A DNA stretch of 64,000 nt from an uncultured Spirochaetaceae bacterium (lineage in GTDB: Bacteria > Spirochaetota > Spirochaetia > Sphaerochaetales > Sphaerochaetaceae): contig CALXQU010000001.1 of the NCBI GenBank assembly GCA_944390725.1, positions 62,001 through 126,000 of the forward strand, written 5' to 3'. Positions within the stretch are counted from its first letter, which is position 1. Every line of letters begins with the position of its first letter. Under the pieces are notes generated by a model that ran no database searches, was not told where the DNA came from, and worked only from the letters and a program-made list of their open reading frames with translations. Shown here piece by piece: positions 17,490 to 26,592 of the stretch. Position numbers and translations under genes: made by a program.

Positions 17490-18921
17490 CTTCACCGTGC
17501 TTTCAGGTAAGGCAGAGGACCTCTCCGCCTTCGTCTCGCTGACAGACGATGCCAGGAACCTCATCATGGAAGCATGCCATGGCAGGTCGGCATTCTCCGG
17601 AATCGACCCATATGGGCTCAGGAAGGAGATAGAGGGCCTTGGATTCCTCCCGGAGGACGGAGACGGATGGGAGAGGACCGCCGCCAAGCTCAGGTCCGCG
17701 GTCATCCCCAATATGCTGAGGACATGGTCTCCTGACTACATGCCGCATCTCCATTCCCCTGCCCTGATCGAATCAATCGCTGCCGAGCTTATCATCGCGG
17801 CATTCAACTCATCGATGGACAGCTGGGATCAGGGTCCTGCCGCGACGGAAATCGAGGTGGCGATGATCAAGGGCCTTCTCAGGCTGTATGGATATGATGA
17901 GGGCGGAGACGGCGTCTTCACCTCCGGCGGCAGCCAGTCCAACTTCTCGGCGATAGCCTGCCACCTGAACTCATTCCTCCTCAGGCGCTATGGCCATGAT
18001 GCCAAGAAGGAGGGGCTTCCTCCCTTCTATCGCAGGCTGAGGCTCTATACATCATCGATCTCGCACTTCTCGATGGAGAAGAGCGCGCACATGCTCGGCC
18101 TTGGATACGATGCCGTAGTGCATCTGCCGATCGACAGCAGCTGCCGCATCGATATCGAGAAGGCATGCGGGATCATCAGGCGGGATATCGAGGCGGGGCT
18201 GATCCCCTTCTGCATAAACGCGACGATAGGCACGACGGATTTCGGCTCGATAGACAGCATCGACGAGCTGAGGGGTATCGCCGATGAAGCCGGCTGCTAT
18301 CTCCATGCCGATGCCGCATACGGCTCTGCCGCGATCATGAGCCGCACATACAGGGAGCGGCTTGGCAGCCTGCAGCTTGCCGATTCGGTCACCATTGATT
18401 TCCACAAGATGTTCCTCCTGCCGATCTCCTGCTCTGCCCTGCTGGTAAAGGACAGGGAAAGCCTTGACGCATTCATGCTCCACGCGGACTACCTCAACAG
18501 GGAGGAGGACGAGGAGGATGGATATATCAACCTGGTGGGGAAATCGATGCAGACGACAAGGCGCTTCGATGCGCTCAAGGTATTCATCTCGTTCTCGATG
18601 AGGGGCAGGAAGGGATTCGAGCAGATCGTCGACACGGCCATCGGCAATGCCTCATGCTTCTACTCCATGATCCGGGACGATGATGACTTCATCACCTCGG
18701 TTCCCCCGGAGCTGAGCTCCGTGGTCTTCGCGCTCAGAGGCGGCGATGAGGTGAATAAGAAAGCCAGGAGGACCCTCCTGGCCGAAGGCATCATCATCGG
18801 GCAGACTGTATACCAGGGGATGACGATGCTGAAGTTCACGCTCCTGAACCCCGCCTTGGGAAGGGACAGGATAGAGGAGCTTGTACAGAGGCTCAAGGAA
18901 CTCAGAACCAGTCGTTGTTGA
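17482..18921 (+). CDS. ddc: L-2,4-diaminobutyrate decarboxylase (group II PLP)
   Basis: The 479-residue group II PLP decarboxylase most likely converts 2,4-diaminobutyrate to 1,3-diaminopropane. Family motifs are FTSGGSQSN, SISHFSMEK, HADAAYGSAA with the PLP-binding aspartate, and DFHKMF with the PLP lysine at Lys309. Specificity is inferred from the overlapping upstream DABA aminotransferase; a glutamate- or aromatic-type decarboxylase cannot be excluded from sequence alone. Its 3' end overlaps the end of the convergent outer-membrane gene by 20 bases. Confidence 0.8.
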   Translation: MPDFTVLSGKAEDLSAFVSLTDDARNLIMEACHGRSAFSGIDPYGLRKEIEGLGFLPEDGDGWERTAAKLRSAVIPNMLRTWSPDYMPHLHSPALIESIAAELIIAAFNSSMDSWDQGPAATEIEVAMIKGLLRLYGYDEGGDGVFTSGGSQSNFSAIACHLNSFLLRRYGHDAKKEGLPPFYRRLRLYTSSISHFSMEKSAHMLGLGYDAVVHLPIDSSCRIDIEKACGIIRRDIEAGLIPFCINATIGTTDFGSIDSIDELRGIADEAGCYLHADAAYGSAAIMSRTYRERLGSLQLADSVTIDFHKMFLLPISCSALLVKDRESLDAFMLHADYLNREEDEEDGYINLVGKSMQTTRRFDALKVFISFSMRGRKGFEQIVDTAIGNASCFYSMIRDDDDFITSVPPELSSVVFALRGGDEVNKKARRTLLAEGIIIGQTVYQGMTMLKFTLLNPALGRDRIEELVQRLKELRTSRC

Positions 18922-20764
18922 GTCCCGTCCACTTCACTCCGACAGAAGCCTGGGGAAGGAACATATCCTGCCCCGGCTTGTTGTTGTAGTTCCAGTACAT
19001 ATTCATGCCGATAGCCCCATACAGCTCGAGGTTCTCATACGTGAAGAACATCTTGCCGTACACGGCGACCTTGAACATGTGCTCTATCCTATCGGCGGGT
19101 CCTGACGGGGCCGTCGGCGCATAGACGCCATCCTCAGGGAATACCCCGTGGGACATATCGATATACGTGACCCTGTTCCAGGGGCTGGTATGCCTTACGC
19201 CGTTCTGGCCCTGGGCCTTATACATCAGGTTGCCGCCTACCTCGAAGGTATCCTCCCCGTACTTGGTGCCTAGGGATACCGTGATATTGTCAGGCCCATA
19301 GAGATAGCCCGTATAGCCATAGTCGGCATTCGCCCAGGTGCTGTAACCCACTACATGGTCGAGGTTATGGTTATAGACCCTGTTGCCATTCTCATCGGTA
19401 TACTTCCCGTTGAGATAGAGATACGGCGACGAGTAGACGAACTCAAGCCACGAATCAAGGCGCCCGTTCCCTACCCTGGCGGTATGCTTCACATTCGCGA
19501 GGATGCCGTATGCGGAGGGGAGGCCGCCCTTCTCGATGCCGAGGGTTATCTGGTCTACGACGAACTGGCCTGATACGGAGAAGCCTGCACCGAGCGCTCC
19601 CTCGACCTCGAACGACATGATATTGTTCGCCTCATCATAGAACACCTCCTCAGGGGTATTCGTATAGTTGAAGAGGTTATGGTGGAACATGAACGGCTCG
19701 AAGAACCTGATATCAAGGCCGAATGTCGTCTCATAGAGCGTAGCGAGATTGATGACGATCCTCAGCTGGTCGATCGGCGTGATATCGAAGCGGTGGGCTA
19801 TGCGGTACTGCTGCGGCCCCTTGAACTTCTGCGGATTCATCTCGACCCACCACTGGTATGGGTTATAGACGAATGCGTCTGAGGTATCCGTATGCTCCCA
19901 GGGCGACATCATCGAATCGAAATGGGTGACCGAGATATTGTACGTGAAGCTCCTGCTCATGAAGGAGAAGAGCATCACGTCCTGATAGATGAAGTTATCA
20001 CCTATCATCATGTTGCCAGTCACTCCGGAGCCCATGGAATGCGGATAGCGTCCGATGATGAATGACACATTATCGTTTCCAGCTGCAAGGCCCGCCCTCT
20101 GCGGGAACTCCCTGGCCATGAAGGATACGTTATCAACATCGGCAACGCCTGGCGTGTAGAACATCCCATCGTAATAGTCGAACAGCCATGCGAACGTCGA
20201 CCAGTACATATGATGGTTGTTGTTGCCTATGGAAATCTCGCCTTCGAGGTACACGTTGTCGCCGAAGAAGAAATCAGCGCCGATTGTCAGCATCGGGTCC
20301 TGGTATCTATAGGGCATCAGGCTCTCGATATCCCTGTTGCGGTCCAGCTGCTCATTCAGCTCGGCAGGGTCGGAGTCAGCCGTGATATCTATCCTGTGGC
20401 TGTAATCCATCTTGCCGAACGGGGCCACGGAGAAGCCGAGATTCGCCTCGAGGTTGATATTCGCGCCGAATCCGTTCTCATTGAAGAGCGCATCAGGAGA
20501 CTTCAGCTCCTCCATCACTTCGGTATACTCACGGTAGGCGCTTGCGGAAAGGTCCTCCGGATCGATGCGCTCAAGCGCGATGAGAAGGGCCCTTGCGGTC
20601 ATCGGCGATACCGACTGCGGCCCGACGACCCCCGCTTCGCGGCAGAGGGCCTCGACCGTATAATACATCGAATCCCTTACCGTATAGACCTTCTGGTCAT
20701 TCGTATCTGCCGCCAGCGGCGATAGGGCGGCCAGCAGCACCATTATCGCAACAAGGATCCTCAT
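18902..20764 (-). CDS. outer-membrane beta-barrel protein (Wzi-like), exported
   Basis: This 620-residue protein has a signal peptide (about residues 1-18, ending in LAAD), a short helical N-terminal region to about residue 85, and then a long alternating polar/aromatic stretch typical of a transmembrane beta barrel. It ends in phenylalanine (NNDWF), the usual C-terminal signal for barrel insertion. Length and the W- and Y-rich strands recall the capsule-assembly Wzi family, but I cannot confirm that. It follows an exported helical protein by 3 bases and is probably in one operon with it. The 3' end overlaps the convergent decarboxylase gene. Confidence 0.65.
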   Translation of the reverse strand: MRILVAIMVLLAALSPLAADTNDQKVYTVRDSMYYTVEALCREAGVVGPQSVSPMTARALLIALERIDPEDLSASAYREYTEVMEELKSPDALFNENGFGANINLEANLGFSVAPFGKMDYSHRIDITADSDPAELNEQLDRNRDIESLMPYRYQDPMLTIGADFFFGDNVYLEGEISIGNNNHHMYWSTFAWLFDYYDGMFYTPGVADVDNVSFMAREFPQRAGLAAGNDNVSFIIGRYPHSMGSGVTGNMMIGDNFIYQDVMLFSFMSRSFTYNISVTHFDSMMSPWEHTDTSDAFVYNPYQWWVEMNPQKFKGPQQYRIAHRFDITPIDQLRIVINLATLYETTFGLDIRFFEPFMFHHNLFNYTNTPEEVFYDEANNIMSFEVEGALGAGFSVSGQFVVDQITLGIEKGGLPSAYGILANVKHTARVGNGRLDSWLEFVYSSPYLYLNGKYTDENGNRVYNHNLDHVVGYSTWANADYGYTGYLYGPDNITVSLGTKYGEDTFEVGGNLMYKAQGQNGVRHTSPWNRVTYIDMSHGVFPEDGVYAPTAPSGPADRIEHMFKVAVYGKMFFTYENLELYGAIGMNMYWNYNNKPGQDMFLPQASVGVKWTGLNNDWF

Positions 20765-20767
20765 ACT

Positions 20768-21487
20768 CTAAATCCTCCCCCTTCTGTTATCCCTGCGTGT
20801 TGAATCTATTGCTGAATCAGTAGTGTATATATCCTGCGCCATATCGAGATAGGCATCGCTCTCATCGAACTCATCCTGGTCGGAAAGGGCCATGCCGTAA
20901 GCTACGTAATATGAGAAGAGGTCCGGCTTCGACAGCGACTGCGGATCCATTTCCCGCAGTATCCTCATGGCCTTCTTCGAGGAGCCTCCCGCGATAGGAG
21001 GCGTGAAGAGGTACCTGAAGACCTCATTCAGGGCGACGGAGATCTCCTCAGGATACTTCCCGTAGAGCTCCTTGACCTTGTCTGAGTTCTTCAGCCCGTT
21101 GCCGATGCCTCCATGGACATAGTAGGCAGATGCAATCAGGTCCCCCTCCGCGATATCCCGCCTGACAGCAGGCGTATCAGCGGATATGGCAGCGAACTGC
21201 TCCTCGATTCCAGCCAGATGGGCAAGGGCGAGCTCCTTGTTCCCATGGTCCATGAAATAGCGGATTATCTGGTATCCGGCCCTCACCTTCTCCTCAGGCG
21301 AGATCCCGCTGGCGATGTATCCATCATAAGCGGCTATGACCTCGCTTTCAGGGAGGTCGTTCTTGATTGCCCCATAGAACCCAAGGTAAAGCGGGTCCGA
21401 TACCATATCGGCATAGCTGTCGGTGAAGGCAGCAAGCGGCAGGACCGCCGCCGCCAGGATCATGGCCATAGCCAGGAACTTCCTCAC
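20768..21487 (-). CDS. exported helical protein of unknown function
   Basis: This 239-residue protein has a signal peptide (about residues 1-20, ending LAAF) and an all-helical remainder suggestive of TPR-like repeats (YGMALSDQDEFDESDAYLDMAQ near the end). I do not recognise a family. Start is GTG 21487 with GGAGGG about 6 bases upstream. It sits 11 bases after valS and 3 bases before the outer-membrane protein gene, so it may be a periplasmic partner of that barrel, an inference from spacing only. Confidence 0.55.
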   Translation of the reverse strand: MRKFLAMAMILAAAVLPLAAFTDSYADMVSDPLYLGFYGAIKNDLPESEVIAAYDGYIASGISPEEKVRAGYQIIRYFMDHGNKELALAHLAGIEEQFAAISADTPAVRRDIAEGDLIASAYYVHGGIGNGLKNSDKVKELYGKYPEEISVALNEVFRYLFTPPIAGGSSKKAMRILREMDPQSLSKPDLFSYYVAYGMALSDQDEFDESDAYLDMAQDIYTTDSAIDSTRRDNRRGRI

Positions 21488-21498
21488 TCCTTCCCTCC

Positions 21499-24147
21499 TC
21501 AGAATGACTTCAGGAGCGCGATATGCTCCTTAGCCTTGGCGATCTTCTCCTCGAACTCGGCCTTCTTGGCCTTCTCCTTCTCGACGGCCTCCGGCTTCGC
21601 ATGGCTGACGAAGTTCTCATTGGAGAGCTTCTTATCCGATGCGGCAAGCAGCGACTCGTTCTTGGCGATCTCGCCTTCGAGCCTCTTCGTCTCCGCCTCG
21701 ATATCGATAGCATCGCGGACGAAGAGGAAGGCTTCGAAGCCTACCGAGGTGACAGGGAACGCACCCTTGACATCCTCCGTGGACGCCGTATCGATAACTA
21801 CCTCCGAAGCATTGATGAATGCCTTGAGCAGGTCACGTTCCTCTGCCAAGAAGGCAGCTTCCTTCCCCTCAGGCAGCCTGATGACGACCTTGAGCTTCTT
21901 CTCCGGCGCGATCTGCAGGTTGGCCCTGGCGGCACGGATAGCGCGCGATGCTTCCTGCATCATGCCGACAAGCCCATCTGCCTCGGCATCGCAGGCATCC
22001 TCGCTCCAATGCGGATACTTAGCTGCGATGACATCACCGTTATGGTTCGGCAGCTTCTGGTAGATCTCCTCGGTCACGAACGAGAGGAACGGATGCATGA
22101 GCCTCATCGCCTTCTCGAGGATATCCATGAGTACGGAGACGGCGAGGTCCTTCTCATCGTCGCTGCCGCCGAGCATCCTCGGCTTGGAGGCCTCGATATA
22201 CCAGTCGCAGTAATCATTCCAGAAGAATGAATAGATTGCCTGGGCAGCCTCGTTGAAGCGGTAGCTCTCCATCGCATCGGCTATCGTCTTGGCAGCATCG
22301 TTGAGCCTGGAGTAGATCCAGCGGTCCATGATGGAGAGCCTCGACCTCTCGATCGGCACAAGCTCCCTGCCCTCCAGGTTGAGGAGCAGATAGCGCGTCG
22401 CATTCCATATCTTGTTCGCGAACCTGGAGCCGAGGCGGAATGAATCCATATCGATCATCACGTCCTGCCCCTGCGCCGCAAGATAGCAGAGCGTGAACTT
22501 CATCGCATCGGCGCCGTACTTGTCAATCACCTCAAGGGGATCTATGCCGTTGCCGAGGGACTTGGACATCTTGCGTCCCTTGATATCCCTCACGAGGCCC
22601 GTGATGACGATGTCCCTGAACGGCGCCTTGCCGATGAACTCCTCGGAAGCCATGATCATCCTGGAGATCCAGAAGAAGATGATGTCATAGGCGGAAACCA
22701 GCGCGTTCGTCGGGAAGAACTCATCGAAATCAGGGGTCTTGTCAGGCCAGCCAAGCGTCGAGAACGGCCAGAGCCATGAGGAGAACCATGTATCAAGCAC
22801 ATCGCTATCCTGCTCAAGGCTATGGCTGTGGCAGTCAGGGCACTCAGTGACCTCCTCCCGCGAGACGATCATCTTCCCGCAGTCCTTGCAGTACCAGACG
22901 GGGATGCGGTGCCCCCACCAGAGCTGGCGGGATATGCACCAGTCCCTGATGTTCTCCATCCAGTGGGTATATGTGTTCTCCCACCTTCTCGGATAGAAGA
23001 CGATATCGCCATCCTTCCAGGCCTTCAGCGCCTTGTCGGCAAGGGTCCTCATGGAGACGAACCACTGCTCCGAGAGATATGGCTCGACTGTGGTATGGCA
23101 GCGGTAGCAGTGCCCTACGTCATGGGCATGGTCAGTCACCTTGACGAGGTACCCGCCCTTCTCGAGATCCTCGACGACAAGCTTCCTCGCCTCCTCGGCC
23201 ATCATGCCCCTGTACTTCTCCGGCACGTTCTCATTGAGGGTGCCATCCGGATTGAGGAGATTGATCTGCTCGAGACCGTGCCTCTTGCCGCATTCGAAGT
23301 CATTCGGGTCATGGGCAGGGGTGATCTTCACCATGCCCGTACCGAATTCCTTATCGACGAAGCGGTCTGTGATGATCGGGATCTGCCTGTCGGTCAGAGG
23401 CAGGCAGAGCATCTTGCCCACGACCGATGTATAGCGCTCATCATCAGGATTCACGGCAACGGCGGTATCGCCGAACATCGTCTCCGGACGTGTCGTCGCG
23501 ACCGTTATGTATCCGGACCCGTCAGCATATGGATAGCGCACATCATAGAGCTTGCCGGGGACATTCTCGTATTCGACCTCATCATCGGCAAGGGCCGTGC
23601 CGCACTTTGGACAGTAGTTGACGAGGTACTTGCCCTTATAGATGAGCCCGCGCTCATAAAGCGTGACGAATGCTTCCCTGACAGCCCTGGAGAGTCCCTC
23701 GTCCATCGTGAAGCGCTCATGGTCCCAGTCGCAGGAGCAGCCCATCTGCTCAAGCTGCGCCTTGATGATGTCATGATGCTTCTCCTTGACCTGCCATGTA
23801 CGCTCAAGGAACTTCTCCCTGCCGAGGTCCTGGCGCCTGAGGCCTTCCTTCTGCAGCTGGCGCTCGACCACGTTCTGCGTAGCGATGCCTGCATGGTCCG
23901 TTCCCGGAACCCAGAGGACAGGCTTCCCCTGCATCCTCTGGTAGCGCACGATGATATCCTGAAGCGTATTGTTAAGAGCATGGCCCATATGGAGGATTCC
24001 GGTCACGTTCGGTGGCGGCATGACTATAGAGAAGTGCTCCTTCCCTGACTTGCGTGGCCTGAACTCGCCCGCTTCCTTCCACTTGCAGTAGATACGCTGC
24101 TCGAAATCCTTCGGATTGTATGCTTTCTCTAGCTCAACAGCCTTCAT
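21499..24147 (-). CDS. valS: valyl-tRNA synthetase
   Basis: The 882-residue class Ia synthetase charges tRNA-Val. The HIGH motif is HMGH at 53-56 after PPPNVTGIL; the editing domain shows TVATTRPETMFGDTA; KMSKS follows GLVRDIKGR near residue 530. The C-terminal coiled-coil arm (about 815-882) is present, so the protein is complete. ATG 24147 matches the conserved N-terminus (ELEKAYNPKDFEQ); the earlier in-frame start at 24195 adds residues that do not look homologous. GGGAGGAGC lies 10-12 bases upstream, a rather long spacing. No T-box is visible in the leader. Confidence 0.97.
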   Translation of the reverse strand: MKAVELEKAYNPKDFEQRIYCKWKEAGEFRPRKSGKEHFSIVMPPPNVTGILHMGHALNNTLQDIIVRYQRMQGKPVLWVPGTDHAGIATQNVVERQLQKEGLRRQDLGREKFLERTWQVKEKHHDIIKAQLEQMGCSCDWDHERFTMDEGLSRAVREAFVTLYERGLIYKGKYLVNYCPKCGTALADDEVEYENVPGKLYDVRYPYADGSGYITVATTRPETMFGDTAVAVNPDDERYTSVVGKMLCLPLTDRQIPIITDRFVDKEFGTGMVKITPAHDPNDFECGKRHGLEQINLLNPDGTLNENVPEKYRGMMAEEARKLVVEDLEKGGYLVKVTDHAHDVGHCYRCHTTVEPYLSEQWFVSMRTLADKALKAWKDGDIVFYPRRWENTYTHWMENIRDWCISRQLWWGHRIPVWYCKDCGKMIVSREEVTECPDCHSHSLEQDSDVLDTWFSSWLWPFSTLGWPDKTPDFDEFFPTNALVSAYDIIFFWISRMIMASEEFIGKAPFRDIVITGLVRDIKGRKMSKSLGNGIDPLEVIDKYGADAMKFTLCYLAAQGQDVMIDMDSFRLGSRFANKIWNATRYLLLNLEGRELVPIERSRLSIMDRWIYSRLNDAAKTIADAMESYRFNEAAQAIYSFFWNDYCDWYIEASKPRMLGGSDDEKDLAVSVLMDILEKAMRLMHPFLSFVTEEIYQKLPNHNGDVIAAKYPHWSEDACDAEADGLVGMMQEASRAIRAARANLQIAPEKKLKVVIRLPEGKEAAFLAEERDLLKAFINASEVVIDTASTEDVKGAFPVTSVGFEAFLFVRDAIDIEAETKRLEGEIAKNESLLAASDKKLSNENFVSHAKPEAVEKEKAKKAEFEEKIAKAKEHIALLKSF

Positions 24148-24306
24148 AAGAGCGTTGCTCCTCCCATTCGGTGATTCTAACCAAATCATCGACAAGTCTC
24201 AACCGATGGCCTGTGCGAAGCGCCCCGCATGGGCCTGCCGTCCGGCACCGGCCGCATATACGGCGGGCACAGCGAAAAAAGCTACCATCCGGACTGGAAG
24301 ATGGGG

Positions 24307-24312
24307 TATAAT
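24307..24312 (+). promoter_or_regulatory. -10 box of glgA
   Basis: TATAAT, 31 bases before the glgA start; the leader contains the AGAGGAGG ribosome site. Confidence 0.6.
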
Positions 24313-24343
24313 CTTCCTTGGGATTTTCAGAGGAGGTCAGGAT

Positions 24344-25801
24344 TTGAAGAAGATTCTCTTTGCAGCTTCGGAATGCGTGCCATTCGTCAAGACGGGGGGA
24401 CTGGCGGATGTCGTAGGATCCCTTCCGCAGGCATTCAACAAAAGCGAATACGATATTAGGGTGATTATCCCATGCTACCATGCGATACGCCCTGACTGGA
24501 GGGAGAAGATGGAGACCATCTACTACTTCCAGATGGACAACAGGATATACGTCGGGGTCAAGAGGCTCGAGCATGACGGCATCACATACTATTTCATCGA
24601 TAACGAGCAGTATTTCTCGGGCATCGTCCCCTACTATGATATGTTCCAGGACCTGGAGAGGTTCGCCTATTTCTCGAAGGCGGTGCTGTCTGCCCTGCCC
24701 CTCATAGGGTTCAGGCCGGATATCATCCACTGCCATGACTGGCAGACCTCGCTTATCCCCGTATATCTCAACACGGTATTCCAGGGCGACCCGTTCTTCC
24801 GCGGCATACGCACGGTCTTCACGATTCACAACATCAGGTTCAAGGGAGAATGGGATGTCGGGCATATCAGATGGGTATCAGGGCTCCCGAACGAATGCTT
24901 CGAGCCGGGGCTCCTTGTCAGCCCATACCAGAACCGCTCTATCCCGCGCGATGACTGGAACTGCACGATGATGAGGGGCGGCATCGTCTACTCGGACTAT
25001 GTCACCACCGTCAGCAACACGTATTCATGGGAAATCCAGACACCGGGATTCGGCGAGGGCCTTGATGACATCCTCAAGTGGCGCCATGAGAGGCTGTGGG
25101 GGATCATAAACGGCATCGACTACAAGGTCTGGGACCCCAAGGCAGACAAGCGCATCCCGTTCAACTATGGGCTGAACAACTTCACATCGATGAGGAAGAA
25201 GAACAAGAAGGCGCTGCAGAAGGAGATGGGCCTCAAGGAAGATGAGAACGTGCTCACGTTCGCAATCGTCTCCAGGCTCACCGACCAGAAGGGACTCGAC
25301 CTTATCGACCAGGTGATGGATAGGCTCTGCGCGATGAACATCAACCTCATCGTCCTCGGCACCGGCAATGAATACTACGAGAACATGTTCCGCTACTACC
25401 AGGGGAAATACCCAGGCAAGGTGGCAGCGTGCATCGGCTATTCCGAGGACCTTGCGCACAGGATCTATGCAGGGGCGGATGCGCTCCTCGTGCCATCGGC
25501 CTTCGAGCCATGCGGGCTTACCCAGCTCATCAGCCTGAGGTACGGAGCCGTGCCTATCGTGCATGAGACAGGAGGCCTGAAGGATACCGTGAAGCCGTTC
25601 AATGAGTTCGAGGACACAGGAACGGGATTCTCCTTCGCGAACTACTCCTCCTCGGACCTGATAGACAGGCTCAAGCATGCCGAATGGATCTTCTACAACA
25701 GGAAGGAGCTCTGGAAGCACATGCAGAAGAGAGGCATGTCGGAAGACTGGTCATGGAACAACTCCATGCAGATCTACAAGGACCTCTATTCAAGGATGTG
25801 A
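24344..25801 (+). CDS. glgA: glycogen synthase (ADP-glucose), GT5
   Basis: This 485-residue enzyme elongates alpha-1,4-glucan from ADP-glucose. The N-terminal nucleotide-sugar motif KTGGLADVVGSLP is at about residues 14-26, and the C-terminal active-site segment EPCGLTQLISLRYG is near residue 388. The start is TTG 24344: AGGAGG (24331-24336) lies 7 bases before it and translation gives the canonical KKILFAASECVPF opening. The gene is divergent from valS, is followed by a terminator-like hairpin, and no other glycogen genes are nearby. Confidence 0.95.
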   Translation: MKKILFAASECVPFVKTGGLADVVGSLPQAFNKSEYDIRVIIPCYHAIRPDWREKMETIYYFQMDNRIYVGVKRLEHDGITYYFIDNEQYFSGIVPYYDMFQDLERFAYFSKAVLSALPLIGFRPDIIHCHDWQTSLIPVYLNTVFQGDPFFRGIRTVFTIHNIRFKGEWDVGHIRWVSGLPNECFEPGLLVSPYQNRSIPRDDWNCTMMRGGIVYSDYVTTVSNTYSWEIQTPGFGEGLDDILKWRHERLWGIINGIDYKVWDPKADKRIPFNYGLNNFTSMRKKNKKALQKEMGLKEDENVLTFAIVSRLTDQKGLDLIDQVMDRLCAMNINLIVLGTGNEYYENMFRYYQGKYPGKVAACIGYSEDLAHRIYAGADALLVPSAFEPCGLTQLISLRYGAVPIVHETGGLKDTVKPFNEFEDTGTGFSFANYSSSDLIDRLKHAEWIFYNRKELWKHMQKRGMSEDWSWNNSMQIYKDLYSRM

Positions 25802-25840
25802 GCTGCTTGAGCATTAAACCGCAATCATGGAGAATACCAG

Positions 25841-25868
25841 CAGAGGCCAGCCCGGCCTCTGTTCTATT
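25841..25868 (+). terminator. hairpin after glgA
   Basis: A perfect 8-base stem (25841-25848 with 25854-25861), 5-base loop, then TTCTATT. It sits just before the ribosome site of the GtrA-like gene, so read-through may set that gene's expression. Confidence 0.55.
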
Positions 25869-25877
25869 GAGGTTATG

Positions 25878-26432
25878 ATGCCAGGACAGCTGCGCAAATG
25901 GTTCCATCAGGTATTCTTCTTCCTGCTCTTCAGCTTCGCAGGCACGGTGACGCAGTATCTCATCCTCTCATTCCTCCCCTATCTCCTCGGATACGGTCTT
26001 GCCTCGGCCGGGTTCATGTGGCCGCAGAAGGAGATGAGCCTCTTCGGCATAGGCTATACATGGAGCCTCCTCGGCTACAACGTGCTCAGGGATGCGGCGG
26101 GCAACGTGCAGATCGGCGGCGGGCTGGGATACTTCATCTCATTCGAAGCGGCATCATTCATAGCGCAGTGCCTGAACTTCCCGCTGCAGCGCAATATCAC
26201 ATTCAGAAGCCATGGGAACGTGCTGTACCAGGCGATGTGGTACTTCATAGCATGGATACTTATCTCCCTGGTATCCAATGGCTTCAACAACCTATGGATG
26301 CCGATAGCCGCAGCTTACGTATCGCCATTCATATACAACATCCTCGTGATATCGCTTGCCGGCAACTTCGCCATGGTCATATACTTCTTCATCTACAGGA
26401 TCATCTTCCCTGAGGGCAAGGCAGGCACCTGA
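25878..26432 (+). CDS. GtrA-like integral membrane protein
   Basis: About 184 residues with four to five transmembrane helices. The segment SFEAASFIAQCLNFPLQRNITF (about residues 92-113) matches the GtrA-family pattern in which a helix ends in NF and is followed by xxRxxxF. GtrA proteins are thought to help move undecaprenyl-linked sugars across the membrane or anchor glycosylation machinery. ATG 25878 is 5 bases after GAGG; ATG 25875 is also possible. It lies 3' of glgA after a hairpin. Confidence 0.6.
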   Translation: MPGQLRKWFHQVFFFLLFSFAGTVTQYLILSFLPYLLGYGLASAGFMWPQKEMSLFGIGYTWSLLGYNVLRDAAGNVQIGGGLGYFISFEAASFIAQCLNFPLQRNITFRSHGNVLYQAMWYFIAWILISLVSNGFNNLWMPIAAAYVSPFIYNILVISLAGNFAMVIYFFIYRIIFPEGKAGT

Positions 26433-26450
26433 CAAGTACAGACAAGTACA
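26431..26450 (+). repeat. 10-base tandem duplication
   Basis: GACAAGTACA is repeated twice head to tail, immediately 5' of the 32-base repeat array. The first copy overlaps the TGA of the GtrA-like gene. Confidence 0.8.
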
Positions 26451-26452
26451 TT

Positions 26453-26536
26453 GATTGTCAGATTTGCGGCATTTTTCTGGAAATGATTGTCAGATTTGCG
26501 GCATTTTTCCGGAAACGATTGTCAGATTTGCGGCAT
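26453..26536 (+). repeat. 2.6 copies of a 32-base tandem repeat
   Basis: Units begin at 26453, 26485 and 26517 with an exact 32-base period. Each starts GATTGTCAGATTTGCGGCAT; the first two continue TTTTTC(T/C)GGAAA. The third breaks off into the promoter of the ATPase gene. Two variable positions only; no spacers, so this is not CRISPR. Confidence 0.9.
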
Positions 26537-26566
26537 AATCAGCCTTGAAAGTACTATATCATCTGG

Positions 26567-26572
26567 TATAAT
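26567..26572 (+). promoter_or_regulatory. -10 box of the DUF4143 ATPase gene
   Basis: TATAAT lies 20 bases before ATG 26593, allowing a leader of about 14 bases that contains the AAGGA ribosome site. Confidence 0.55.
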
Positions 26573-26592
26573 ATCTTGTGAAGGAACAAGAT

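Noticed and set aside
26453-26536. CRISPR array
   Set aside because: The repeats are contiguous with a fixed 32-base period, so there are no spacers, and no cas genes are nearby.
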